DNA from: Campylobacterales bacterium
Lineage (GTDB): Bacteria > Campylobacterota > Campylobacteria > Campylobacterales > Campylobacteraceae
Assembly: GCA_014859645.1 (NCBI GenBank)
Contig: JACUTV010000008.1
Location: 1-53,476 of the forward strand
Reading direction: 5' to 3'
DNA length: 53,476 nucleotides
Shown: in pieces, positions 1-8,361 of the stretch
Position numbering within the stretch: the first letter of the stretch is position 1
Layout of the letters: each line of letters begins with the position of its first letter
Notes under the pieces: model-generated
The model's database searches: none
The model's input: the letters and a program-made list of their open reading frames with translations, nothing else
What the model was told of the DNA's origin: nothing
Position numbers and translations under genes: made by a program

Positions 1-9
1 GAATTCATT

Positions 10-2784
10 TTATTGGAGTTTTGCATATTTTTTTCCAAAATCCAGTGCATATTTGAAGAATTCATGATTGCGAAATCCTAGTTTCAAGTTCCAGTAAACA
101 TACGCCCTTGAAACAGTTTCATGCAAATTAAACCCTATATCAACTCCGAGTGTTTCACTCGCTTTTTTGTAGTAGACTTCATGGTAAGTTTTGCCATATT
201 TTTCAACATCAGACTGCCTAAAACCCAAAAATCCCAAGTTTTGAAAAAATTTACAATAATACTCTGGATGATTTTTCTCATGCTGCTCCACTGCCACATT
301 CCCCGTCTTTAGATACAGCCCCAAACACAACACATCTGTAGAATTTTTTCTTAGATACTGCAATATTTGTATATCAAGTTTATTTCGATCGTTATTGGAT
401 AAGTATATCTCGACGTTCTCAAATATATTTATAGTGTTATTTGCAATGCATGTCTCAATGGGCCTGTATATAAAGATGTTTTTTAGTACCTGTTTTAGTT
501 GAGTGTCAAAGATGATGGCCTTAAAAGTATAAAATGGAAAATCTCCCATCAACTCTTTAATATACCCCACAAACTCCTCATCCGCCAGATTTTCTTCCGT
601 GGCCAAGAACCCGATGGCGTTGGGATAGTAGAGGTCTTTTATCTTCTCTTCGTCGATGGGCTCTTCGAGGCTTTTCATGAAGCTGAGTTCATTGTATTTC
701 TCATCCTCTCGCGCGATGACGCTCACGAACGCCTCAGGCAGCACCTTGCCCGTTTTGGCGTCTTTAAACACCGCGGCTTTGCCCACATGCATGTCTGGCA
801 TGTCGTACAAAATCCCGCGCATATCCACGTCAAACACCCGCCCAAGTGTGGGTTTGAGTTCTTTACATGTAAAGCTATCTATCACTTCACCTTCCACTTC
901 AACGTCAATGCACTCTATCTCATCGATGAGCCTTCGTGTTTTGGCAAAGGCAATGGTCTTTGAAATGGCATCCATAATCCCCGCAAACGCAAACAACCAC
1001 GGCTTGTGCGCTTCCACAAGCATACGGGTTTTTTCTTCTTGTTGTGCTGATGTTTGGGCCTTTTGCACCTCAAGGGGTGCAAGGGCGATTTCTTGAGAAA
1101 GCATCATCGACTGGGCTATATGCCACACCACTTTTTCAAAAAGTGGCTCTTTAAAGCGCTCTTTGATTTTCCCTATACGCACCATCAGTTCCTCAAAAAC
1201 AGCCGCGGTTGTCGCCGCATCTTCACTTGCAGCCGCCACATCCAAAAAGAGCGCCTTGGTTTCTTCTAAAAGCGCTTGCGTGTATGCTACTATTTCCTCC
1301 ACCCTATGTTCCACTTGGGCACCAATGCGCAACACATCCTTTTGGCTCGCGTACCACAACTCGAGTGTTGTTTTTACTGTTCTTTGCGTTACATGCAAGG
1401 CTACCGTCTCCGCAAAAGGGATCTCAAGCGCCCCGTAAATGCTCGCCCCGCCCTCGGTCGCATTGATGGTCAGCATAGTTTCTTTGGTCTCTGCGATGTC
1501 TTTTTGAAAAGATTTTCTAAACATATCCCACGTATGATTGGTACGCACGCGCCCTTTGCCACCCCAACCTTCCACCCACGTATCGCCCTCTTTTTCTTTG
1601 ACATTATGCTTTCCAAAGACATGGCCATCCGCGTGAGAAGCACCATCCTCCCCGTACGCCAAATCCTGTCCGACAAGAATGCATGTTTTAAATTTTCCAT
1701 GGTAAATGAGCTCGTACGCCATGTTTGCAGCACTCATCCCAATCCCCAAGTAGCCCCACTCGTCTGGCCCTGTAGCCATCATGTAACCAAGGGGACGCAA
1801 ACTCACCTGCAAAGTTCCACCCTTAATGCTCCCCAACACCTCTTTGTGTTGCAAAGAGGTAAGCGCAAACACTACGCCCTCAAACGCCTCTGCAGGAAGT
1901 TCTGTAAAAAACCTTGCGCTTTCCACCACACGCTCAACAGACACGACCACATCGGGCTTAATGCCCGCGCGGTAGAGCACAGGAAAGCTAGCATCCACCG
2001 CAACGATGCGCACATACGGGGCAATTTGTTTCAAAAGAGGGAGTTGCTTTCCTAGCGAAGGGCCTGTAGACACAAGCACAGCCGTTTGCGTGGTGCCAAG
2101 CTTTTTAAGTAGTTCCCCAAGAGGAGGGGTTTTGAATACTTTTGGTAGATTCACCACATGATGTTTCAGCCCGATGAGGGCGTCTTTGGGGTCATTGCCC
2201 GCTACATTCACCCCTTGATAAAGAGCTTCGATGAGGGTTTGGTTGGTAACGCGCAGATGGTCTAAGTGGCATTTTTCGTAGTAAGGGGTCGAAACATGCA
2301 AGTCGTATACCTTGGCGTAATGCAACGCTTTTTGGCCTAAAAACAGCGTAAGCATCCGCGGGAAATCCACCTCTTCTTGCCCAAAAAGCGCCAACCTTCC
2401 ACTTTGAAGTTCAGTGGAAAAATCCACCATATGCAGCACTACAAACGCCAGCTCATCTTCAGGCTCCACCACTACGATGCGCTCATGTTTTGGGTTTGCC
2501 AGTAGCGTTTTGATGAGCATCCCATTGCCTAGTCCATACATGTAAAGAAAGGGATGTTCATCAAAAGCTACGTAACGCGCAGTATCTTCCTCTACGCTTT
2601 GCGCAGGAGAGCCTTCATAAAGAGGGGTAAAATGGGTTGTGTGCACTGCATTGAGCGAGGCGACATTGCCCTCGTCCATAAAAATCTCAAAATGTTTTAA
2701 TTCCCCTACAGCACGAAGGCGACGTGCAAGAGGAGGGTTGTGTGTATCAAGCACAGAAAGATTAGTTTCAAAAAATTCCATCAT
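10..2784 (-). CDS. Motility accessory factor (Maf) family flagellin glycosyltransferase
   Basis: A 924-residue protein with the Maf / DUF115 domain in its middle. The segment around VSTGPSLGKQLPLL, VAVDASFPVLYRAGIKPD and VSVERV is the family signature. Maf proteins are thought to transfer nonulosonic acids (pseudaminic or legionaminic acid) onto Ser/Thr of flagellin in the cytoplasm before export. The gene lies directly downstream of flagellin on the same strand, with a strong terminator between them, which fits that role. The start is the first of two ATGs (MMEFF), preceded by AAAGGCGG a few bases upstream. The C-terminal ~250 residues are more divergent and may determine the sugar. The family is clear; the sugar is not. 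Confidence 0.85.
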   Translation of the reverse strand: MMEFFETNLSVLDTHNPPLARRLRAVGELKHFEIFMDEGNVASLNAVHTTHFTPLYEGSPAQSVEEDTARYVAFDEHPFLYMYGLGNGMLIKTLLANPKHERIVVVEPEDELAFVVLHMVDFSTELQSGRLALFGQEEVDFPRMLTLFLGQKALHYAKVYDLHVSTPYYEKCHLDHLRVTNQTLIEALYQGVNVAGNDPKDALIGLKHHVVNLPKVFKTPPLGELLKKLGTTQTAVLVSTGPSLGKQLPLLKQIAPYVRIVAVDASFPVLYRAGIKPDVVVSVERVVESARFFTELPAEAFEGVVFALTSLQHKEVLGSIKGGTLQVSLRPLGYMMATGPDEWGYLGIGMSAANMAYELIYHGKFKTCILVGQDLAYGEDGASHADGHVFGKHNVKEKEGDTWVEGWGGKGRVRTNHTWDMFRKSFQKDIAETKETMLTINATEGGASIYGALEIPFAETVALHVTQRTVKTTLELWYASQKDVLRIGAQVEHRVEEIVAYTQALLEETKALFLDVAAASEDAATTAAVFEELMVRIGKIKERFKEPLFEKVVWHIAQSMMLSQEIALAPLEVQKAQTSAQQEEKTRMLVEAHKPWLFAFAGIMDAISKTIAFAKTRRLIDEIECIDVEVEGEVIDSFTCKELKPTLGRVFDVDMRGILYDMPDMHVGKAAVFKDAKTGKVLPEAFVSVIAREDEKYNELSFMKSLEEPIDEEKIKDLYYPNAIGFLATEENLADEEFVGYIKELMGDFPFYTFKAIIFDTQLKQVLKNIFIYRPIETCIANNTINIFENVEIYLSNNDRNKLDIQILQYLRKNSTDVLCLGLYLKTGNVAVEQHEKNHPEYYCKFFQNLGFLGFRQSDVEKYGKTYHEVYYKKASETLGVDIGFNLHETVSRAYVYWNLKLGFRNHEFFKYALDFGKKYAKLQ

Positions 2785-2842
2785 CCGCCTTTTAGATTAA
2801 GGTCTTACATGTAAAGCAAAAACCATGCCCCTTAAACCAAAA

Positions 2843-2872
2843 AAGCCGATGAGAGTCTCCTCCCATCGGCTT
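2843..2872 (-). terminator. Flagellin rho-independent terminator
   Basis: AAGCCGATG (2843-2851) pairs with CATCGGCTT (2864-2872). Read on the minus strand the stem is followed at once by a run of seven T. It lies 17 bp past the flagellin stop, so it should end the abundant flagellin transcript before maf. Confidence 0.85.
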
Positions 2873-2888
2873 AAAAATCAACCCGAGA

Positions 2889-4391
2889 CTACTGAAGTAG
2901 TCTGAGTACGTTTTGCTGTACCGCGTTAGCTTGGCTCATGGCATAACTTCCTGATTGTGCAAGGATGTTAAACTTAGAGAAGCTCGCAGACTCAGCAGCA
3001 AAGTCAACGTCACGGATCTGAGATTCAGCCGCTTTCACGTTTACTTGTGTTACAGAGATGTTGTTCACGGTTGCCACCAATTGGTTTTGAGCAGAACCGA
3101 TGTCCGCACGAATAGTGTCAAGACGCTCTTGGGCAGATTGTGCAATCTTAATCATTGCTTGCGCACCCGCATAAGTAGTCACACCTGCACCTAGGTCTTC
3201 ATCGGCACCAATAGCGTTGCCACTAGTAAAGGCGCCCATGGCTTCAGCAGTTTCATTGTCAATCTCACCCATCATGTCACGAAGAGAAACACTGGCTGTC
3301 AGTCTGTTTGCTGTATCAAAAATATCATCAGTGCTGTCATCTTCCACTTCGATACCCGCGGCACCCGCAGCAATAAGTGTCAAGCGACCATAATAGGCAC
3401 CTTCTTCAATGCCAGCATCTCCGCCGGTACCATCAAGTCCAGAAACAGCTACACCTCGTCCATCAGTCGAAGTCAATTGGAGTTTACCTTCAGCATCTAC
3501 ACTCGCCACAACTCCGGTTGTTTCTTTGTGGGTATTAATAGCATCCACCAAAACACCACTTCGGTCATTGGCTTCTACTTCCAATGATGTCGCGATAGTG
3601 ACACCGTTAACAACAACGTTAGTAAAAGTTCCCGATGTAACCGCAGCGTCTCCTGTTGCAGTTAGCGTCCAACTTGCGCTCACGCCACCCAAAAGGTCAC
3701 TGTTTTTATTAATAACTTGAGCCAGGGCACCAACACCTGTTCCAGCGCCTGTACTAATAACCACTTCTTCTAAAGTGATTGATCCACCTGATGCCAAAGT
3801 AAAGGTCAACTGAGTCGTACCGCCTGCTGAGCTTACAGTATTAGCTCCGTCCATATCGCCAGCTGTTTCAAAACGGGTATGTCCGATTTTGTCTGAACTG
3901 GTTGCACCGATAGACATACTAACAGTTTGGTTGGAGTACGCACCCACTTGAAACTGAGCATTGGTAAACGAACCTGAAAGCAAGCTTTTGCCGTTAAAGG
4001 TTGTTTGACCTGCAATGTTGTCAAGCTGTTCAGTAAGACGTTTGATGTCCGCTTGAAGTGCTTTACGTGAGTTAGCATTTTGACCATCTTGTGCCGCTTG
4101 GGTTGCTTTGACTTTGATGGTGTCGAGGATTTTAAGTTGCTCGTCCATCGCTTTGTCAGCAGTTTGCGCCATAGACATCGCATCGTTTGCGTTGTTGATA
4201 GCTTGGCCAAGAGCACTTGCTTGTGAACGAAGAGAGTCAGCAATCGCCATACCTGATGCATCATCAGCGGCAGTGTTGATTCTCAAACCTGAGGAAAGTT
4301 TCGCCAAAGAACCTGAAAGGTTACGGTTGTTGGCAATGCTAGACGTGTGGGCGTTCATCGCCGATACGTTGGTGTTAATACGGAAACTCAT
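2889..4391 (-). CDS. flaA: Flagellin
   Basis: A 500-residue flagellin, the main filament subunit. The conserved N-terminal helix region (MSFRINTNVSAMNAH, then LSSGLRINTAADDASGMAI) and C-terminal region (ending AVQQNVLRLLQ) are both intact. The D1 segment KVKATQAAQDGQN resembles Campylobacter/Helicobacter flagellins, a group known to escape TLR5 recognition. The variable middle (about residues 170-400) contains a flagellin IN-type motif around VDAINTHKETTGVVASV and is rich in Ser/Thr that Maf-linked sugars could modify. The start is preceded by AAAGGA. A sigma-28 promoter lies 46-72 bp upstream. The symbol flaA follows Campylobacter use; the number of paralogues is unknown. Confidence 0.95.
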   Translation of the reverse strand: MSFRINTNVSAMNAHTSSIANNRNLSGSLAKLSSGLRINTAADDASGMAIADSLRSQASALGQAINNANDAMSMAQTADKAMDEQLKILDTIKVKATQAAQDGQNANSRKALQADIKRLTEQLDNIAGQTTFNGKSLLSGSFTNAQFQVGAYSNQTVSMSIGATSSDKIGHTRFETAGDMDGANTVSSAGGTTQLTFTLASGGSITLEEVVISTGAGTGVGALAQVINKNSDLLGGVSASWTLTATGDAAVTSGTFTNVVVNGVTIATSLEVEANDRSGVLVDAINTHKETTGVVASVDAEGKLQLTSTDGRGVAVSGLDGTGGDAGIEEGAYYGRLTLIAAGAAGIEVEDDSTDDIFDTANRLTASVSLRDMMGEIDNETAEAMGAFTSGNAIGADEDLGAGVTTYAGAQAMIKIAQSAQERLDTIRADIGSAQNQLVATVNNISVTQVNVKAAESQIRDVDFAAESASFSKFNILAQSGSYAMSQANAVQQNVLRLLQ

Positions 4392-4436
4392 CTTAAATCC
4401 TTTTAAGTGTATTCAGCATCCTTGCTGTTAGAAACC

Positions 4437-4463
4437 ATATCGCTCACCCAAGGAAAAACTTTA
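4437..4463 (-). promoter_or_regulatory. Sigma-28 (FliA) promoter of flagellin
   Basis: On the minus strand TAAAGTTT (4456-4463) is followed after exactly 11 bases by AGCGATAT (4437-4444). The FliA consensus is TAAAGTTT-N11-GCCGATAA. It drives the flagellin gene and lies back to back with the topA promoter. Confidence 0.85.
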
Positions 4464-4471
4464 TACCCTGT

Positions 4472-4500
4472 CTTACAAATTTTCCTTTTTCTGCTAGAAT
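4472..4500 (+). promoter_or_regulatory. Probable sigma-70 promoter of topA
   Basis: CTTACA (4472-4477), a 17-bp spacer and TAGAAT (4495-4500) lie 32 bp before the topA start codon. This is a reasonable housekeeping promoter read from sequence alone. Confidence 0.55.
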
Positions 4501-4531
4501 TGCACCATTAAATGTAAAGCAGGACAGTATT

Positions 4532-6598
4532 TTGAAACACTTAATCATCGTCGAATCCCCCACGAAAGCCAAAACCATCAAAAACTTTTTGGGTAAAGAA
4601 TATGAAGTTATCGCCTCCAAAGGCCACGTGCGTGACCTTCCTAAAAGCAGTTTTGGTATCAAAATAGAAGGTGAAACCTTTACGCCTGAGTATCGCATCG
4701 CCAGAGAACACGCTAAGATTGTCAGTGAAATCAAGCAAAAAGCCAAGGCAAGCGACACCGTTTTTATCGCGACGGATGAGGACCGCGAAGGAGAGGCCAT
4801 CGGCTATCACATCGCCATGGCTATCGGCAAAGAACCTGAAGCCTTGCCCCGCATCGTCTTTCACGAAATCACCAAAACCGCCATCATTCACGCCCTTGAA
4901 AACCCTAGAAAGCTGGACATCCAAAGTATCAACGCCCAACAAACCAGACGTTTGCTTGACCGCATCGTCGGTTACAAACTCTCCCCGCTTTTAGCCTCCA
5001 AAATCCAAAAAGGCTTAAGTGCTGGACGCGTGCAATCTTCCGCCCTTAAAATCGTCGTAGACCGAGAGCGGGAAATCCGCGCTTTTAAACCCGAAGAATA
5101 CTGGAGCCTAGACGCGCTGTTTAACGCTACCGTGGAAGCACAGCTAGTAGAGTTTGAAGGCCAAAAAATCGACAAGATGACCATTTCTCTAGGCGAACGG
5201 GCCCATTACATCCACGCAAACCTCAAAGATGAAACCTACACCGTCGGTGACATCGAAACCAAGGCACGCAAAAGCGCTTCGCCACCGCCGTTTATGACCT
5301 CTACCTTGCAACAAACCGCCTCATCCATGCTAGGGTTTTCACCCAAAAAAACCATGATGATAGCCCAAAGCCTTTACGAAGGGGTCAAAACCCACCAAGG
5401 CACTCAAGGGGTCATCACCTACATGCGTACGGACTCCCTAAACCTTGCCAAAGAAGCAGTGGAAAAAGCCAGAGAACACATCAAAAGCACCTATGGCACC
5501 GCCTATTTGCCCGCCAAACCTGCCTTTTACAGCACCAAATCCAAAAGTGCCCAAGAAGCCCATGAGGCCATCCGCCCTACGCTCATCGACTTCACACCCG
5601 AAGTAGCGGCCAAGTTTTTAGACAAAGATGAACTCAGACTCTACATCCTCATCTACACCCGATTTCTCGCGTGCCAGATGACCGATGCGCAGTTTGAATC
5701 CCAAACGGTTTTCTTTACATGTAGCAAAGGAACCTTTAAAGCCAGTGGACGAAAACTGGTCTTTGATGGTTTTTACAAAGTGTACGGCAACAGTGACAAA
5801 GACAAACTCTTGCCCGCTCTTACCACGGGAGACCGCGCCTTTTTAGACTCCCTTGCCGCCAACCAACACTTCACCGAACCCCCCGCGCGCTACTCAGAAG
5901 CTAGCCTGATTAAAAAGCTTGAAAGCCTTGGCATCGGCCGTCCTTCGACCTACGCGCCTACGGTTTCCATCCTCACCGCCAGAGACTACATCGCCATTGA
6001 AAAAAAACAGTTGGTTCCTAGCGACACCGCTTTTACGGTGATTGAGCTTTTGGAGAAAAACTTTCCCAACATTGTCGACAGCAACTTTACCTCGTCCATG
6101 GAAGAAACCCTGGATGAGATCGCCGAAAACGGCCGCGACTGGCAACAGGTTTTGGGCGAATTTTATACCCCGTTCATCGCCCAAGTGGAAGAAGGCAAAA
6201 AAAACATCGTCAGTCAAAAAGTAGCCATTCCTACGGGCGAAGATTGTCCAGAATGCGGCGCACCTCTTTTGCAACGCAAAGGACGTTTTGGCGAATTTAT
6301 CGCGTGCAGTGCCTTTCCTAAATGCAAATATTCTAAAAATCTTGCCGCTTCTCCCAAGGCCGCTCCTGCTAAACTCGACGTCCCTTGTCCTGAATGCGGG
6401 GGCGACATCTTACAACGCAGCTCACGGCGTGGGAAATTTTACGGGTGCGCCAATTACCCCAAATGTACCTTCATTTCCACCTACGAACCCACCGCCACAC
6501 CCTGTCCAGAGTGCGGGTACCTCATGGCCGCAAAAACCCTCCGTGGCAAAGCCGTGTTGGAGTGCATCAAGTGCAAACACAAGGTAACCCCAGAGTGA
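4532..6598 (+). CDS. topA: DNA topoisomerase I (type IA)
   Basis: A 688-residue enzyme that relaxes negative supercoils by single-strand passage. The N-terminal TOPRIM domain begins HLIIVESPTKAK, with the catalytic Glu at position 8. The active-site tyrosine is Tyr297 in GVITYMRTDS. Three C-terminal Cys4 zinc-ribbon modules (starting CPECGAPLLQ, CPECGGDILQ and CPECGYLMAA) bind single-stranded DNA; the third is diverged. The start is TTG at 4532, after AGGA, because MKHLIIVESP begins there. The stop overlaps the GTG start of the next gene, so translation is probably coupled. Length and domain order are normal. Confidence 0.95.
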   Translation: MKHLIIVESPTKAKTIKNFLGKEYEVIASKGHVRDLPKSSFGIKIEGETFTPEYRIAREHAKIVSEIKQKAKASDTVFIATDEDREGEAIGYHIAMAIGKEPEALPRIVFHEITKTAIIHALENPRKLDIQSINAQQTRRLLDRIVGYKLSPLLASKIQKGLSAGRVQSSALKIVVDREREIRAFKPEEYWSLDALFNATVEAQLVEFEGQKIDKMTISLGERAHYIHANLKDETYTVGDIETKARKSASPPPFMTSTLQQTASSMLGFSPKKTMMIAQSLYEGVKTHQGTQGVITYMRTDSLNLAKEAVEKAREHIKSTYGTAYLPAKPAFYSTKSKSAQEAHEAIRPTLIDFTPEVAAKFLDKDELRLYILIYTRFLACQMTDAQFESQTVFFTCSKGTFKASGRKLVFDGFYKVYGNSDKDKLLPALTTGDRAFLDSLAANQHFTEPPARYSEASLIKKLESLGIGRPSTYAPTVSILTARDYIAIEKKQLVPSDTAFTVIELLEKNFPNIVDSNFTSSMEETLDEIAENGRDWQQVLGEFYTPFIAQVEEGKKNIVSQKVAIPTGEDCPECGAPLLQRKGRFGEFIACSAFPKCKYSKNLAASPKAAPAKLDVPCPECGGDILQRSSRRGKFYGCANYPKCTFISTYEPTATPCPECGYLMAAKTLRGKAVLECIKCKHKVTPE

Positions 6599-7110
6599 CG
6601 CTAGGAGTCTTGTCCGACACGCACCGCAGAAGTGATTTGGCGAAGTTTTGCATCGACACGCTCCTTGAAGGTGGTGCGGAGTTTTTGGTGCACGCAGGCG
6701 ACATTGTGGAGGAGAAAACCTTGAAGCTTTTGGAAAAATGTGGTGTCCCCTACAAAGCAGTACTGGGCAACAACGACCTGCATTTGCACAGCCTTATGGA
6801 CAGCTATACCCTCGTGCAAGAGCCGCACAGCTTCACCCACAACGGCTTACATGTAAAGCTTATGCACCACCCTTTTTACCTCACGCCTGATGGTGCGGAT
6901 TTGGTTGTGTATGGGCACACCCACTTTTTTGAAGCCTCCCTTGCCAACGGCACTCTCTTTCTTAATCCCGGCGAAGTGTGCGCTAGAAAAAAAGACGCGT
7001 GCGAGTGCGTACTCTTACATGTAAACGCCCCCAGGTGGGATGTGGTACGCCTTACATGTAAGCCTGAAAAACGTGTTTGGAAAAAAGAATACTGGACTTT
7101 TCAACCATGA
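6595..7110 (+). CDS. YfcE/MJ0936-family metallophosphoesterase
   Basis: A 171-residue calcineurin-like phosphoesterase. All metal-binding motifs are present in order: SDTH, HAGDIVE, LGNND, HHPF and YGHTH. Relatives hydrolyse phosphodiesters with Mn or Ni, but the natural substrate is unknown. The start is taken as GTG at 6595 (VTLGVLSDTH), which overlaps the topA stop; the open frame further upstream is inside topA. The stop overlaps the antiporter ATG, giving a tight topA-yfcE-antiporter unit. Oddly, this short gene carries three copies of TTACATGTAA (6847, 7015, 7052). Confidence 0.85.
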   Translation: MTLGVLSDTHRRSDLAKFCIDTLLEGGAEFLVHAGDIVEEKTLKLLEKCGVPYKAVLGNNDLHLHSLMDSYTLVQEPHSFTHNGLHVKLMHHPFYLTPDGADLVVYGHTHFFEASLANGTLFLNPGEVCARKKDACECVLLHVNAPRWDVVRLTCKPEKRVWKKEYWTFQP

Positions 7111-8258
7111 ATGAGCTCTCTATTCTCATTACCGTGGCCGTTATTATTTTCACCTCACCTTACCTTGCTAGGCTTCTTCGCATGCCCATTCCTCCCATGG
7201 AAATCATCCTAGGAATGCTTGCGGGGTATTATGGCTTTGTCAACGACTATTATTTATTTGAACTCGTAGCTGAGATTGGCTTTTTTTACCTCATGTTTTT
7301 AGCGGGCGTGGAAGTTAACTTGCGTGTCTTTATTCGCACCGACAAAGCACTCATCAAACAAGGGCTTGCCTACCTATGTTTGCTCTACTTTTTTTCCTTT
7401 TGCTTCACCCTTTACATGGGCTTTAGCATGCTCATGATTGTCATCTTGCCTCTTCTTTCCATTGGGCTTATTTTGACCCTGTACAAAGAGTACGGCAAAG
7501 ACCAACCTTGGCTCAACCTTTCCATGTTTGTAGGCATCATGGGCGAGCTTGTCAGTATCGCGCTACTCACTTTCACGGGCGCCATTCTTGAGTTTGGCAT
7601 TGGCGTTCAACTGTACATGTCTTTGGTTTATCTGGTGGGGTTTATTGTCCTTATTGTCGTCCTTTTTCAAGGCTTGCAAGTCCTTTTTTGGTGGTACCCA
7701 CAACTCAAAATATTTTTAATGCCCCACTACGACAAAGAGGAAAAAGATATTCGCCTTTCCATGTCTGTGTTTATTGTGATGATTGCTATCATGATTTTCT
7801 TGCGCCTAGAGATTGCCTTTGGGGCGTTCATCGCAGGGGCGTTCATTGCCACCTTTTTTGAGCATAAAACCGAACTTCCCCACAAACTTTCTTCGTTTGG
7901 GTTTGGCTTTTTAGTGCCTACTTTTTTCATCTACATTGGCTCAACCTTCCCCTTAAGCGCCTTGCAAATGGAAGGAGTGGTAACTTCTGCTGTGATGATT
8001 ACGTTAGCCATGCTCCTACTTCGTCAAGTTTCGAGTATCGCTTTTTGGAAACATCTGGGCATAAAACAGTCTGTTTTATTGGCCCTCTCTCACTCTATGC
8101 CACTAACCCTTTTAATCGCCGTTGCGACGATCGCCTTTAAATCTCGCACCATTTCTGAAACCTTGTATTATGCGCTGATTTTAGCCAGTTTGGCCGAAGT
8201 AATTATTGCCATGCTAGGAATTAAATTCATCTATGTTGTTAAAAATCTAAAAAAATAA
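7107..8258 (+). CDS. CPA2-family cation:proton antiporter
   Basis: A 383-residue membrane protein of the Na+/H+ or K+/H+ exchanger superfamily (CPA2, KefB/NhaS-like), with about 12 hydrophobic segments. The N-terminal part (LRMPIPPMEIILGMLAGY, then EIGFFYLMFLAGVEVNL) matches the family core. It should exchange a monovalent cation for protons at the inner membrane. No C-terminal TrkA-N/RCK domain follows, unlike KefB/KefC. The start is ATG 7107, overlapping the upstream stop (ATGA); an earlier in-frame TTG at 7077 has no ribosome site. The ion is not predictable. Confidence 0.8.
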   Translation: MNELSILITVAVIIFTSPYLARLLRMPIPPMEIILGMLAGYYGFVNDYYLFELVAEIGFFYLMFLAGVEVNLRVFIRTDKALIKQGLAYLCLLYFFSFCFTLYMGFSMLMIVILPLLSIGLILTLYKEYGKDQPWLNLSMFVGIMGELVSIALLTFTGAILEFGIGVQLYMSLVYLVGFIVLIVVLFQGLQVLFWWYPQLKIFLMPHYDKEEKDIRLSMSVFIVMIAIMIFLRLEIAFGAFIAGAFIATFFEHKTELPHKLSSFGFGFLVPTFFIYIGSTFPLSALQMEGVVTSAVMITLAMLLLRQVSSIAFWKHLGIKQSVLLALSHSMPLTLLIAVATIAFKSRTISETLYYALILASLAEVIIAMLGIKFIYVVKNLKK

Positions 8259-8284
8259 GAGTATTTTTTTCTGCCACGGAGTGG

Positions 8285-8326
8285 CTTAACAAAACTTCTG
8301 TTAAGATACAGCCGCTGTGGTATAAT
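8285..8326 (+). promoter_or_regulatory. gltA promoter with inverted repeat
   Basis: A perfect -10 box TATAAT (8321-8326) precedes gltA by 35 bp. Over the -35 position lies an inverted repeat, CTTAACA (8285-8291) and TGTTAAG (8299-8305), separated by 7 bp. It looks like an operator or activator site. The spacing does not fit the classical CRP/FNR layout, so the regulator is unknown. Confidence 0.6.
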
Positions 8327-8361
8327 CTGTCCCCAACAAGAAACATTCATAAAGGATGCTT

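Noticed and set aside
1276-2055. A 259-codon plus-strand ORF inside maf
   Set aside because: It is antisense to a clear Maf coding region and its translation looks like no protein family.
7077-7106. Earlier TTG start for the antiporter
   Set aside because: It has no ribosome site and lies inside the phosphoesterase; ATG 7107 overlaps the upstream stop in the style of this genome.
8286-8304. FNR/CRP-type box before gltA
   Set aside because: The half-sites and spacing do not fit a TTGAT-N4-ATCAA or TGTGA-N6-TCACA layout.
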